NCBI GenBank assembly: GCA_017538895.1
Contig: JAFYHY010000145.1
Span: 1-38,936 of the forward strand
Direction: 5' to 3'
Source: Aeriscardovia sp.
GTDB lineage: Bacteria; Actinomycetota; Actinomycetes; Actinomycetales; Bifidobacteriaceae
Length of the DNA stretch: 38,936 nucleotides
The position numbers and the translations under genes were made by a program. Below, piece by piece: positions 1 through 7,241 of this stretch. Positions within the stretch are counted from its first letter, which is position 1. Every line of letters begins with the position of its first letter. The notes beneath the pieces were generated by a model. It was not told the DNA's origin and did no database searches. It saw nothing but the letters and a program-made list of their open reading frames with translations.

Positions 1-357
1 CGATGTTCTTGGATCAGGAAACGTTTCGACATTGAAATGCAGTTTCTTCATTTGCTGAATGCCTGCGGTTATGATGTTGCGACATTCTTTTTCAGACTTG
101 TCGGAATAAACGACAAGTTCAAAAGTACAATTAATGCCATTGACTGTATCATTGGTTAAATCCCTTCCAACCTCATACGGTGGCAACATGTGTACGTACA
201 TAGTTGGAAAATCATTAACAAGATCAAGTGATTCTTCCTGATTAGACGTAGTACAGGTAAGCTTTGGATAAGGTGCTAAAAGTTTCTGTACAAGCTCATA
301 CTTAAGAATGGTCAATATATAAGATTCAATCTTGTCATACCATGTTTCATCTACCAT
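1..357 (-). CDS. Tail-terminator/tail-completion-like protein (3' part missing)
   Basis: The reading frame is open from ATG at 357 to the left edge, 119 codons, so its C-terminus lies outside the window. It follows the gp10-like gene and overlaps its end by 11 nt. In phages with this head-tail layout the gene after the gp10-like protein is usually the tail terminator or tail completion protein, which caps the tail tube. No diagnostic motif was recognised; the assignment rests on gene order and size. Confidence 0.6.
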   Translation of the reverse strand, partial: MVDETWYDKIESYILTILKYELVQKLLAPYPKLTCTTSNQEESLDLVNDFPTMYVHMLPPYEVGRDLTNDTVNGINCTFELVVYSDKSEKECRNIITAGIQQMKKLHFNVETFPDPRTS

Positions 358-916
358 CTGTTCTAAACACCTTTCTTGCTACATTGTATATCTGCTCATA
401 CATCTTCATTTCTGCATGGTACATCGGTTGAGTAGGCGTTACACCATACCACTTTGTCCATACATATTCACCTGTTTCTTCATCCAATTTCTTAACCCAC
501 CATGATCCGTCATAAGCATGAGTCTGTCCGGGAAATGTGCCTTGACCAACACCACTTATATCAAAAGGAACCCTTGCAAAGCCTGCACTACCAAACTCAG
601 CAAAGAGAATAGGACTGATTGCAGCGGTTCTGATTGCATCATCTTTTTCTTCATATTGCCACTGCGTTACTATCTTTTGAGTATCTTCACCTACAAGATA
701 ACCAATGGTAGTAATTCCGCCCTTTCCTTTTTTATAAAAAGTGATATATCGGCCATATCCGTTGTGGCCGGCTCTTTCTTCAGCTACTTTAATACCAATA
801 TTGAGAAGTTCATAAACAAACTGCTCATTCTTGGCAGCTAAGCTGTCACGATAATCTTTAAGCTGGCCTATGGCATGATTTACACTTTTTTCATTAAGAG
901 ATACTTCAATGTTCAT
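347..916 (-). CDS. HK97 gp10-like head-tail/neck protein
   Basis: This 189-aa protein has the pattern of the HK97 gp10-like family of neck or tail-completion proteins: an N-terminal helical part followed by a basic, glycine-rich segment (GYGRYITFYKKGKGG, about residues 53-67) and a later FAEFGSAG stretch. It would act in joining the filled head to the tail. Its start overlaps the end of the upstream connector gene by 11 nt, as expected in a packed late operon. The family call is from pattern recognition only. Confidence 0.6.
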   Translation of the reverse strand: MNIEVSLNEKSVNHAIGQLKDYRDSLAAKNEQFVYELLNIGIKVAEERAGHNGYGRYITFYKKGKGGITTIGYLVGEDTQKIVTQWQYEEKDDAIRTAAISPILFAEFGSAGFARVPFDISGVGQGTFPGQTHAYDGSWWVKKLDEETGEYVWTKWYGVTPTQPMYHAEMKMYEQIYNVARKVFRTDGR

Positions 917-1343
917 TGTTAGATACCGCTTGCATCATTGCCTTCCAAAAGAGCTGCCCTTCATTCATGACACCCATCACTCGGAAATCAGCCGAAGATG
1001 GATCTATCTCTCCATTTTCTTTACGTTTTACTTCTGACTGTTTCCAAATAAGCGTACCGGTTTTGAATGGATATTGACCTCTTTTGTAAGTCATCTTTGC
1101 ATCTGCTAAATTCTGCGTTCCAAATGCCTGCAATTCGTTTTCTGTAAGCTGTCCTGAGATTGAATTAAAAAACATAATGGGGTCAGTATATATGTCATCA
1201 AAATATCCTGTCTCAACAGGTATCCTTTCCCCATCATGAATCCTGTATATGATATTTCCATTATCATCCCGTTCATAGATAGGCTCTTTACCTATAAGAA
1301 GTGCATAATACATACGCTGCTTTATTCGTCTTGCAACTCTCAT
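906..1343 (-). CDS. Head-closure/connector protein (hypothetical)
   Basis: A 145-aa protein with a well-placed AAGGAGGGCG ribosome site before ATG 1343. It lies between the gp6-like adaptor and the gp10-like gene, the usual position of the head-completion or stopper protein. The start is basic (MRVARRIKQR) and the middle has a FNSISGQLTENE segment. No family motif was recognised, so the function is inferred from position only. Confidence 0.5.
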   Translation of the reverse strand: MRVARRIKQRMYYALLIGKEPIYERDDNGNIIYRIHDGERIPVETGYFDDIYTDPIMFFNSISGQLTENELQAFGTQNLADAKMTYKRGQYPFKTGTLIWKQSEVKRKENGEIDPSSADFRVMGVMNEGQLFWKAMMQAVSNNEH

Positions 1344-1353
1344 AACGCCCTCC

Positions 1354-1695
1354 TTATCTTGAGATAGGATAAACTCCGTTGAACAGACTATCTCGATTTA
1401 TGTACTCGATTTTTGTACCATCAGCACTATAAATAGACTGTCCTTCAGCTCCTACCTTGTTGTAGTCATATCTTGCTATCGCCTCTATATTGGTGTAATA
1501 ATTTATCATATCATTCTCAATCCATGCTTCGGCATAATGACTTGGATAATTTCTTGCCCTTTTGACATCGCGATATGCTCCATCGACTTTCAATCTTAAA
1601 AGAGATTCATTAACCTTATCAGATTGAGAATCATCTGCATTTATCTCCACTTTTAAGTTTTCAAAAATCTCATCAAGCATCTCATTCTTTGTCAT
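1354..1695 (-). CDS. gp6-like head-tail connector (adaptor)
   Basis: A 113-aa mostly helical protein with the pattern typical of gp6/QLRG-type adaptors: an acidic N-terminal helix, then AYRDVKRARNYP and a MINYYTNIEAIARYDYN segment. Such adaptors bind the portal ring and start the neck. ATG 1695 follows GGGGTTGTGATT. A GTG at 1701 is an alternative start that would overlap the upstream stop codon. It is the second small gene after the capsid gene, the normal place for an adaptor. Confidence 0.6.
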   Translation of the reverse strand: MTKNEMLDEIFENLKVEINADDSQSDKVNESLLRLKVDGAYRDVKRARNYPSHYAEAWIENDMINYYTNIEAIARYDYNKVGAEGQSIYSADGTKIEYINRDSLFNGVYPISR

Positions 1696-1697
1696 AA

Positions 1698-2042
1698 TCA
1701 CAACCCCAGTTTTTCAATAAGATCATTTCTTATATCAACAGCTTCCCTGTCCTTAACATCAACATCATTCTGCCTTGCAAGAGATTTAAGCTTCATGTAA
1801 GGCATTTTCATGATGTCCTCTGCTGTGTATTCCTTAGCTTCCTCAACCTTCTTCTCTTTCTTAACGCTTGTGTTTGTCACGCGCTTAATAAGAGGCACTC
1901 TCTGAAAGTTATTTCCACTAAGCAAATCACTAATACGCGCATTTGATACGGTATGCCCCTCGCGAGGGAAGATATCTCCCTCGCGGTAAGCATGCTCGTT
2001 ATCCTGCGCATCAGTAAAGTATCTAATTACTTCATACTGCAT
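1698..2042 (-). CDS. Small protein after the capsid gene; possible Rho-N/SAP-like C-terminus
   Basis: A 114-aa protein starting at ATG 2042 behind a GGGGAAGGCGT ribosome site; a GTG at 2069 inside the capsid gene is less likely. The N-terminal half is beta-rich, a lysine-rich linker lies in the middle (KKEKKVEEAKE), and the C-terminus (MKLKSLARQNDVDVKDREA) looks like the short helical Rho-N or SAP fold often seen in small phage head proteins. It may be a capsid accessory or DNA-contacting protein; this is inference. Confidence 0.55.
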   Translation of the reverse strand: MQYEVIRYFTDAQDNEHAYREGDIFPREGHTVSNARISDLLSGNNFQRVPLIKRVTNTSVKKEKKVEEAKEYTAEDIMKMPYMKLKSLARQNDVDVKDREAVDIRNDLIEKLGL

Positions 2043-2061
2043 ACGCCTTCCCCTTCTTTCA

Positions 2062-3207
2062 TCAAGCACTAGCTGAAACAGTAACAGTTACAGTCTTTGT
2101 TACGCCGCCTGCTGTGCATGTAAGTGTAACGGGTGAATCTGTTCCACCGGAAATTGTTGTTGCAACACCTGTGATAACAACATCTGCATTGCTAAGTCCA
2201 GGAGTAACCTTAACATATGTTTCTGTTGTGTCATCAGATGTCCATGTGAAGGATGTTCCAGCAGGTGCAACCTTAGCATGGATTGTATCCATTCCGCCAA
2301 CAGGAATTGTGATTGTATCAACATCAGTTGTGATTGTAGGTGTGATAGAACCACCGATTGTACCAACAACAACACCGTCGATTCTCTCAGCAAAGAGAAC
2401 GATACCTGAAACAACAGTATCCTTTGCTGTCATGTTGTCGTAATCAGATGTCTCATGGATACCGATATATCCAAGCTCATCAGATGTGAACTGGAATACC
2501 TCTCCAAGATCAGCACCGTTTACAGGGATGTAGTACAGAACAAGGTTCTCTTTTGCTGTACCATAGATTGTTCCCTTGGGAATATTGGAATTAAGGATAA
2601 CTGTTCCAAGTCCAAGGAAGTTCTCGATATAAGACATACCGAAAGCTGTCTGCAATGTAATCTGAGCTGTTCCAAGGTAATCAGCAACATCAAGAGGGTT
2701 CATGAAGTATACAGCTGCAATTTCTGTATCCTCATAAAGAACCTGAAGCTGTCCCCAGATAGCTGCAAGTGTTGACTGGAAAGTTGTTCCTGCTGCAAGA
2801 CCTGTGCCCTGTGACAAAAAATTGAAGAAATACTTCTTAATGCCCTTCTGAGCATCCTTGAGCATTTCATCAGTTGTCATTGTTACAGCCTGGTCATAGC
2901 CCTTCTCGATGATAGCCTCAGCAGATGTAGCCTTTCTCCACTTTTTGAAAGGAATCTCACCGAAGTTAACAGGTACAGTCTTGTAGTGGCTAAGAGGAAT
3001 AAGATCACCCTCAGCAACAAGTCCGTCCTGAAGAGTTCCGGTTGCTTTATAAGCCTTAAGGTATGTTCCTGCTGCCTTTGGAATAGTTCTTGTTACTCCA
3101 AGAGCCTCAACGAGTTTCTTGATGCTATCAGTAAAACGATAGACGAAATCGACCTCTCTTGCTCTGGCAAGATCGGCTTTCTTAATAAGATTGTTTTCAG
3201 CTGCCAT
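2062..3207 (-). CDS. Major capsid protein, HK97 fold, with C-terminal Ig-like domain
   Basis: A 381-aa protein directly after the scaffold gene with an AAAAGGAGAATAAAAA ribosome site. Residues about 1-285 fit an HK97-type capsid protein (N-terminal helix, extended loop with PLSHYKTVPVNFGEIPFKKW, a P-domain helix with TTDEMLKDAQKG, and the segment MNPLDVADYLG). From about residue 290 comes a linker and a Big_2-type bacterial Ig-like domain (ITIPVGGMDTIHAKVAPAG to the C-terminus). Such domains usually decorate the outer capsid surface and can bind glycans. No protease gene is seen nearby in the window. Confidence 0.85.
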   Translation of the reverse strand: MAAENNLIKKADLARAREVDFVYRFTDSIKKLVEALGVTRTIPKAAGTYLKAYKATGTLQDGLVAEGDLIPLSHYKTVPVNFGEIPFKKWRKATSAEAIIEKGYDQAVTMTTDEMLKDAQKGIKKYFFNFLSQGTGLAAGTTFQSTLAAIWGQLQVLYEDTEIAAVYFMNPLDVADYLGTAQITLQTAFGMSYIENFLGLGTVILNSNIPKGTIYGTAKENLVLYYIPVNGADLGEVFQFTSDELGYIGIHETSDYDNMTAKDTVVSGIVLFAERIDGVVVGTIGGSITPTITTDVDTITIPVGGMDTIHAKVAPAGTSFTWTSDDTTETYVKVTPGLSNADVVITGVATTISGGTDSPVTLTCTAGGVTKTVTVTVSASA

Positions 3208-3221
3208 TTTTTATTCTCCTT

Positions 3222-3872
3222 TTATGCTTTTTGTGTAAACAAAGCAAGGTTTTTAGCAATTGCCTTGGTACGTTCATCCCTATCCTGAATTGCTAAAATC
3301 TCTTCCTTTGTCATTGAAGAATCTTCATCATCGCCAACGTTTACACGCGGACGAGATGCTTTCCATTCAGCTTCTTTTGCTTTGATAAGAGACTGTGTAT
3401 GCTGTTTCTGAACATCAGCAAGTGCATCCATATCACCCTCTATCTCAGCTTTTGCAGCCTTAGTAGCCAGCTCATCAGACATCCCCTGAAGCCTATAGCG
3501 TTTAAGTGCTTCATTCTCTGCCTTGTACTGTTCAAGCTCCTTGATATGAGCTTCTTTTTCCTCTTTAGCCTGTGCATCCTGTTCTGCCTTCAGTTCATCC
3601 TCAGACATCTTTGCTCTTAGCTGTTTGGAAATTTCACCCGTCTTTTTAAGTGCTGCGTCTCTCTCTGCCTTTAACTTTTTAGCTTCTGCTTTAGCTGCTG
3701 CTATCTCACTTAACGCATCCTCATAACTCTTGGATGGTTCGCCCTCATCAGGTTCAGATTTCGCATCTCCGTCCGTCGATACAGAGCCTTCATCTGCCCC
3801 TTCAGCCGCATCCTCGGCAAAAAACTGTAAGTTAATAGGCAACAATTCGTTGGTTCTGACTTCTTTCTTCAT
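3222..3872 (-). CDS. Capsid scaffold protein (DUF4355/gp20-like)
   Basis: A 216-aa, very acidic and helical protein placed just before the major capsid gene. Near the N-terminus it carries the LPINLQFFAE motif common in Firmicutes phage scaffolds, then an acidic Ala/Gly/Asp/Glu-rich stretch and a long coiled coil (about residues 50-150) rich in Ala, Glu and Lys. It should guide capsid assembly and then leave or be degraded. The ribosome site is AAGGAGAACACAAAAGAT before ATG. Confidence 0.8.
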   Translation of the reverse strand: MKKEVRTNELLPINLQFFAEDAAEGADEGSVSTDGDAKSEPDEGEPSKSYEDALSEIAAAKAEAKKLKAERDAALKKTGEISKQLRAKMSEDELKAEQDAQAKEEKEAHIKELEQYKAENEALKRYRLQGMSDELATKAAKAEIEGDMDALADVQKQHTQSLIKAKEAEWKASRPRVNVGDDEDSSMTKEEILAIQDRDERTKAIAKNLALFTQKA

Positions 3873-3964
3873 ATCTTTTGTGTTCTCCTTTTCGTGTTTT
3901 TTGTTGAAGTTTTCTCTAACTTCATGGCGTGTTTACTGTTCTCTCAGGTTCTTTTTTATGACAC

Positions 3965-3993
3965 TAAAAAACGCCCAGATTAAATCTGAGCGT
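3965..3993 (-). terminator. Intrinsic terminator 1 of 3
   Basis: On the minus strand, an 8-9 bp stem (CGCTCAGATT with AATCTGGGCG) is followed by six T. It is the last of three tandem hairpins between the TA locus and the scaffold gene. Confidence 0.75.
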
Positions 3994-4062
3994 GAATAGG
4001 TGCGCACCCTTTGGCAGATACGCACCCGGAGGTTAAATAATGAGGTTTCCGCTTTGGCAATT

Positions 4063-4096
4063 AAAAAGAGCGCATGATGTTTGACCATCATACGCC
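4063..4096 (-). terminator. Intrinsic terminator 2 of 3
   Basis: On the minus strand, a stem of about 10 bp (GCGTATGATG with CATCATGCGC), loop GTCAAA, followed by a T run. It is the middle of three tandem hairpins. Confidence 0.75.
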
Positions 4097-4118
4097 CTAG
4101 TGAGAGTTGCCTAGCAGA

Positions 4119-4156
4119 CAAAAAAGACACCTATGCGATAAAACATAGATGTCTTG
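4119..4156 (-). terminator. Intrinsic terminator 3 of 3
   Basis: On the minus strand, a long stem (AAGACATCTATG with CATAGGTGTCTT) is followed by six T. It is the first of the three hairpins that RNA polymerase coming from the TA locus would meet. Between and around the three hairpins (3873-4240) I see no gene. Confidence 0.75.
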
Positions 4157-4245
4157 TAGGAGAAAGCAAACCAATCATGGGGGAATGAATGATTTGGCTT
4201 ACAAACAATATGGAATATTTTGCTTTTTTGTGCTATTATGTTATA

Positions 4246-4340
4246 GAAAGATGCTACCGATAGACGGTTAGCTCTGATTAATAGTTGCAATCAAAAGAGA
4301 TCGCTTTCTACTCGGTCAAAGTGTTCAGCGGTCTTTTTTG
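4246..4340 (+). ncRNA. Antitoxin RNA candidate of par-like locus 1
   Basis: A plus-strand RNA can run from about 4246, after a TATTAT box at 4234-4239, to the terminator at 4334-4339. Its 5' end (GATGCTACCGATAGACGGTT at 4250-4269) closely resembles the 5' end of the opposing toxin RNA (minus strand, 4548 down to about 4515), giving the paired direct repeats known from Fst/par antitoxin RNAs. The RNA is convergent with the toxin transcript and shares its terminator. No good -35 box was found, so its promoter is less certain than at the other two loci. Confidence 0.5.
4298..4340. terminator. Bidirectional terminator of par-like locus 1
   Basis: AGATCGCT (4298-4305) pairs with AGCGGTCT (4327-4334). 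A T run follows on the plus strand, and a shorter CTTTTG tract follows on the minus strand. It can stop both convergent RNAs. Confidence 0.6.
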
Positions 4341-4350
4341 ATGGAAAAAT

Positions 4351-4449
4351 TTATTTCTTGAACTTTGATATGATTGCAACAATGAGGATTATAGTTCCCA
4401 TTATCACTAAATCCATGCTCAAAGTAATAAGCAATAATCTTAGCATCAT
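4351..4449 (-). CDS. Fst-like hydrophobic peptide, type I toxin candidate (locus 1)
   Basis: A 32-aa peptide beginning MMLRLLLITL, with one hydrophobic segment and a charged SKFKK end, the size and shape of Fst-type membrane toxins. It has an odd start: the excellent AAAGGAGG site at 4478-4485 is spaced for ATG 4471, which lies in another frame and would give a 48-aa non-hydrophobic peptide. The hydrophobic frame instead has only GGAG two bases before ATG 4449. Either the toxin is translated by coupling or reinitiation, or an indel has broken the locus. Confidence 0.5.
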   Translation of the reverse strand: MMLRLLLITLSMDLVIMGTIILIVAIISKFKK

Positions 4450-4554
4450 GACTCCATAGCAGATTTCCCATAAAACACCTCCTTTAATAAGGGAGTTCTC
4501 AGGTATTACCTGGCAAAGAGCCAACCGCCTACCGCTTTTGGTAGCATCCATGCT

Positions 4555-4583
4555 ATTTTATCACATTTAAAGTTGAAGTCCAA
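4555..4583 (-). promoter_or_regulatory. Promoter of par-like locus 1 toxin RNA
   Basis: On the minus strand TTGGAC, 17 nt, TAAAAT. Transcription would start near 4548, just at the repeat shared with the antitoxin RNA. Confidence 0.65.
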
Positions 4584-4588
4584 TATTT

Positions 4589-4789
4589 TTATGGAGCATC
4601 ATTTAGCACAATCTCTATACTTGTCGCGGTTTTGATTGTCCATCTGTTTATTGTTCTTTCACTGACCGATTCATCAAGCGCTGTGTAAGAAGAAGCGAAA
4701 ATCTTACATATCTCAACATCCTGCAAGTCGGTAACTGCAACCTGAACATTAGGATTTTTTAAAGCAGCCAAGAAATCACTAAGTTTCAT
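4589..4789 (-). CDS. Hypothetical small protein
   Basis: A 66-aa protein beginning MKLSDFLAAL, chosen because AAAGGAGATACC precedes ATG 4789. An upstream in-frame ATG has no ribosome site. The N-terminus is an amphipathic helix, followed by beta-rich sequence. It is the last gene before the TA locus and follows the holin-like gene. Function unknown. Confidence 0.5.
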   Translation of the reverse strand: MKLSDFLAALKNPNVQVAVTDLQDVEICKIFASSYTALDESVSERTINRWTIKTATSIEIVLNDAP

Positions 4790-4800
4790 GGTATCTCCTT

Positions 4801-5139
4801 TCATTTCTTTGACAGATATTCATAGAGGTCTTTTCTTGCTGACTTCAGTTCACCTTTACTTCCATCATCCGACAAAGCAGCATCCATTAATGCAAGAAGT
4901 GCTTGCTGTGTCACCTTGTTTCCTTCATCAATCTTGTCAAAGTGTTCTTCATCCTTGTCAAGTCTCTGATTCACTTCTGATTTCCATGTTTCAAGAGCCA
5001 CTAGTCTGCTTTCCACCTTATCTTGTGGTTCTTTCGCCCTTGCTTTTAAAAGGATTATTTTCTCTATGATGTTTAATATCGTAAGGATAAGTCCTATAAG
5101 TACGACAAAAAAAGCCCAAATCTGTCCTGTTGTAAACAT
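4801..5139 (-). CDS. Holin-like membrane protein with coiled coil
   Basis: A 112-aa protein from ATG 5139 behind GGTGAGGGATTT. Residues about 7-30 form one strong membrane segment (IWAFFVVLIGLILTILNII), followed by a Lys/Arg cluster and a long acidic coiled coil (about residues 35-80). One N-terminal membrane helix plus coiled coil is the layout of XhlA/BhlA-type lysis accessory proteins. No endolysin lies next to it, so an anchoring role for the fibre genes is also possible. Confidence 0.5.
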   Translation of the reverse strand: MFTTGQIWAFFVVLIGLILTILNIIEKIILLKARAKEPQDKVESRLVALETWKSEVNQRLDKDEEHFDKIDEGNKVTQQALLALMDAALSDDGSKGELKSARKDLYEYLSKK

Positions 5140-5156
5140 AAATCCCTCACCCTGAA

Positions 5157-5447
5157 TCAATCATTCTCGTTTGTAGGTTCTGTTTCCTCATTAGTAGGTT
5201 CAGTCTCCGGTTCCGGAGCAGGCTGATTATCAATGATCTTCTCAAGATAAGCAGACCTAACACCATACTCATTTACTACCATGTAATGAGCAAGGATAAT
5301 GTCCGCATTCTGAAGCCCATACTCTACTTCATGGTGATATCTGATTTCTGCTTCTCTTTCAGTATCGAAGACAAATATTGACGGAGTTACACCACTTTCT
5401 GTTCTTACATTTGAAATAAAAAGAAATTTTCCATTATCTTCTGGCAT
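5157..5447 (-). CDS. Hypothetical protein with Pro/Glu/Thr-rich tail
   Basis: A 96-aa protein from ATG 5447 with an AGGAGGATTTAAA ribosome site. The first 70 residues are mixed alpha/beta; the C-terminus is a low-complexity repeat (PEPETEPTNEETEPTNEND). It lies downstream of the invertible fibre region, so its transcription may depend on which orientation that region has. Function unknown. Confidence 0.5.
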   Translation of the reverse strand: MPEDNGKFLFISNVRTESGVTPSIFVFDTEREAEIRYHHEVEYGLQNADIILAHYMVVNEYGVRSAYLEKIIDNQPAPEPETEPTNEETEPTNEND

Positions 5448-5491
5448 TTTAAATCCTCCTATTTGAATCAATCTAATTTAAAGTAAAAATT

Positions 5492-5514
5492 AAAAAACAC
5501 CCTCTCGGATGCTC
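5492..5514 (-). terminator. Terminator at outer edge of invertible region
   Basis: On the minus strand AGCATCC-GAGA-GGGTGTT is followed by a T run. The same GAGA-loop design recurs at 6174-6201, after the recombinase gene. Confidence 0.65.
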
Positions 5515-5533
5515 TTTAATAGGTACTTTAATT

Positions 5534-5557
5534 ACGTAAATTAGCAATAATGCGAAC
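5534..5557 (+). repeat. Crossover site 1 of the fibre switch
   Basis: ACGTAAATTAGCAATAATGC plus GAAC. It shares the core TAGCAAT and flanking CG.AA with sites 2-4. Against site 2 read on the other strand, 19 of 24 positions match. It begins cassette B and lies in inverted orientation to the active site 4. Confidence 0.65.
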
Positions 5558-5881
5558 TGGGTTTTGGTTGACCCTATAGCTTCCATTAGTGGTTCTTCGG
5601 GTGGAACAAAACCTACATTTTACAAGCGCGGCAAAGAACTAATAATGACAACATTCCCGCATCCGAACACAGGGGCTACAATTACAATGACTTTTAAATC
5701 TGAATATACGTTCAAAGGCAATATGGATTTTTCATTACTTAATTATTCTTCATGGAACAAAGATTATGAAGTATTGTTGCCTTACAGCTTAAATGCGGCG
5801 AATCGAATACTGACCTCAGATGCAACGACGCAGTTCGCATATTTTAGATTACTTGCACCCATTGTATTTCCATTGGCTTAA
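5540..5881 (+). CDS. Silent tail-fibre C-terminal cassette B
   Basis: An open frame of 113 codons without its own start or ribosome site. A TAA codon lies just upstream (5537-5539), where the active gene has CAA. If the DNA from site 1 to site 4 were inverted, the fibre frame would read through TAGCAAT into ISNNANWVLVDP and onward in frame to the stop at 5881. The encoded segment is beta-rich and aromatic, like a receptor-binding tip. It meets cassette C tail to tail with one base between the stop codons. Confidence 0.65.
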   Translation: MSNNANWVLVDPIASISGSSGGTKPTFYKRGKELIMTTFPHPNTGATITMTFKSEYTFKGNMDFSLLNYSSWNKDYEVLLPYSLNAANRILTSDATTQFAYFRLLAPIVFPLA

Positions 5882-5882
5882 T

Positions 5883-6131
5883 TTACATCCAAACCAAAAA
5901 TCTGACTGCAATGTTAGCACTCTCATTGTTGAATGCTTGGCAAATTGAGCTTGCTCCTGAAGTATTTGCGTTGTAGTTGATAAAATACCTTGCTGTTTGC
6001 TGACAAATACAAGTCATTCTGGATTTTGTAGTGAAAAATTTTCCTGATGGGAGAAAATATTGTCCCCATGATTGAGGCGGCACTACAATCCAGTCTGAAT
6101 CATAATCTGGGTTCGCAAGATTGCTAAATTG
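5883..6131 (-). CDS. Silent tail-fibre C-terminal cassette C
   Basis: An open frame of about 82 codons beginning at the crossover site as QFSNLANPDYDSDW and ending in FLVWM. It has the same reading phase relative to the TAGCAAT core as the active fibre gene, but no start codon with a ribosome site. It has the same orientation as the fibre gene, so an inversion that first moves it relative to site 4 is needed to attach it. It carries three Cys and many aromatic residues. Confidence 0.6.
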   Translation of the reverse strand, partial: QFSNLANPDYDSDWIVVPPQSWGQYFLPSGKFFTTKSRMTCICQQTARYFINYNANTSGASSICQAFNNESANIAVRFLVWM

Positions 6132-6134
6132 CGC
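6111..6134 (-). repeat. Crossover site 2 of the fibre switch
   Basis: Read on the minus strand GCGCAATTTAGCAATCTTGC plus GAAC. It forms an inverted pair with site 1 around cassettes B and C. Confidence 0.65.
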
Positions 6135-6173
6135 ATGCTTTCTATCGCTTTATGCTTTCTTAAAAAATTGCAC

Positions 6174-6201
6174 GAAAAATAAGCCATCCTCTCGGACAGC
6201 C
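6174..6201 (-). terminator. Terminator after the recombinase gene
   Basis: On the minus strand GCTGTCC-GAGA-GGATGGC is followed by TTATTTTT. It ends the recombinase transcript before cassette C. Confidence 0.7.
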
Positions 6202-6218
6202 TCAAAAAGCTCATTATA

Positions 6219-7205
6219 TTAGCTTATACATCTATCAAATGCTGCTTTGACTGACTCTTCATTGGTTGAAACATAAAGCATTGTCGTTTCAATCTTCACA
6301 TGCCCGGCATATTCCTTTATGTCCTGAATATTTGCTCCACGTTTACTCATATCAGTTAATAGAGTCCTTCTGAACTTATGTGGATGTGCAACAACTCCGC
6401 ACCGTTCTCCAAGATTCTTAATCATTAACTGAACTGCTCTTTCATCAATCCTATGAAATGGCTTTCTTAAAGATACAAATAATGCAGGATCATTATCTGT
6501 TCGACTTTCAAGGTAACTCTTCAGATAATAAACACTTTGCTCTGTAAGAAAGACTTTTCTCTCTGCCTTGCCTTTCTGTCCATATATTATGATTTCCGCT
6601 TTGTTACCAATAAATTTTACATCTTCTCTATTCAAAGCAAGGATTTCTCCAAGTCTGCCCGCAGTGCTATACAAAACTTCCATGATTGCCATATCTCGCA
6701 TACATTTAGCTGTTCTTGTAAGTCTAAGCCTCTCCTCTGCTGTGTAAGGTTTCTTTATTAGCCTTGGAACTTTTATCCTTTGAAGCTTTCTTGCAGGGTT
6801 CGTCCGGATAATCTCTTCATCCTGGCACCATCTAAAGAATCCATTCAGAATGTGCCTAATGTTTTCCGAGTATTGCATCGAGATTTTTCTTTCTTCTATG
6901 TACTTAGCCATAAAAAATCTTAAGTCATTAGAAGTTATGTCTCTTATTGGCTTTCCAATCTCAGAATACATTATCCTCAGAATCCTTCGGTAGTTCATGA
7001 TAGTGCCATCTGCACAGTTTTCAAGCTTCTTACATCCTAGATAATTTTTTAGAATCTGCTCCCAACTTTCAAAACCTGTACTCACTTCATTCTTCGGACT
7101 TATTTGATTGTTTAAATTGATAATCAACACATTCCTAAGTTTTCTGATCTGCTCTGGTGACAAATCATCCATTGCGTTTACGATTTTATTAATTACTTCT
7201 TCCAT
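6219..7205 (-). CDS. Tyrosine recombinase, probable fibre-cassette invertase
   Basis: A 328-aa XerC/D-type recombinase. The N-terminal core-binding domain is at about residues 45-145. The catalytic set is visible: Arg184 in TAGRLGEIL, a Lys near 212, His276 and Arg279 in HPHKFRR, His302 in AGHVKIETT and Tyr311. It sits between two pairs of inverted alternative fibre ends, so its likely job is site-specific inversion at the TAGCAAT sites, much as Rci does in shufflons, rather than phage integration. A separate integrase exists at 33.4 kb. Its ribosome site is buried in a hairpin. Confidence 0.85.
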   Translation of the reverse strand: MEEVINKIVNAMDDLSPEQIRKLRNVLIINLNNQISPKNEVSTGFESWEQILKNYLGCKKLENCADGTIMNYRRILRIMYSEIGKPIRDITSNDLRFFMAKYIEERKISMQYSENIRHILNGFFRWCQDEEIIRTNPARKLQRIKVPRLIKKPYTAEERLRLTRTAKCMRDMAIMEVLYSTAGRLGEILALNREDVKFIGNKAEIIIYGQKGKAERKVFLTEQSVYYLKSYLESRTDNDPALFVSLRKPFHRIDERAVQLMIKNLGERCGVVAHPHKFRRTLLTDMSKRGANIQDIKEYAGHVKIETTMLYVSTNEESVKAAFDRCIS

Positions 7206-7241
7206 AAAACACCTCCTGTCATATTATATCGACAAGAGGTG
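7203..7241 (-). promoter_or_regulatory. Hairpin masking the recombinase ribosome site, -10 box in the loop
   Basis: On the minus strand CACCTCTTGTC (7241-7231) can pair with GACAGGAGGTG (7220-7210), which contains the Shine-Dalgarno sequence before ATG 7205. The loop holds TATAAT (7228-7223). An RNA started upstream would fold and hide the ribosome site. An RNA started from the loop promoter would lack the 5' arm and be translated. A matching -35 box is weak. On the plus strand the same hairpin followed by TTATTTTTT could be a terminator. Confidence 0.55.

Noticed and set aside
4019-4034. CCGGGTGCG motif shared with 20967-20980 as a repeated packaging site
   Set aside because: About a dozen matching bases between two places in 39 kb is expected by chance, and the flanks differ.
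3933-4130. 65-aa minus-strand protein over the tandem hairpins
   Set aside because: The frame runs through three terminator hairpins and lacks a ribosome site.
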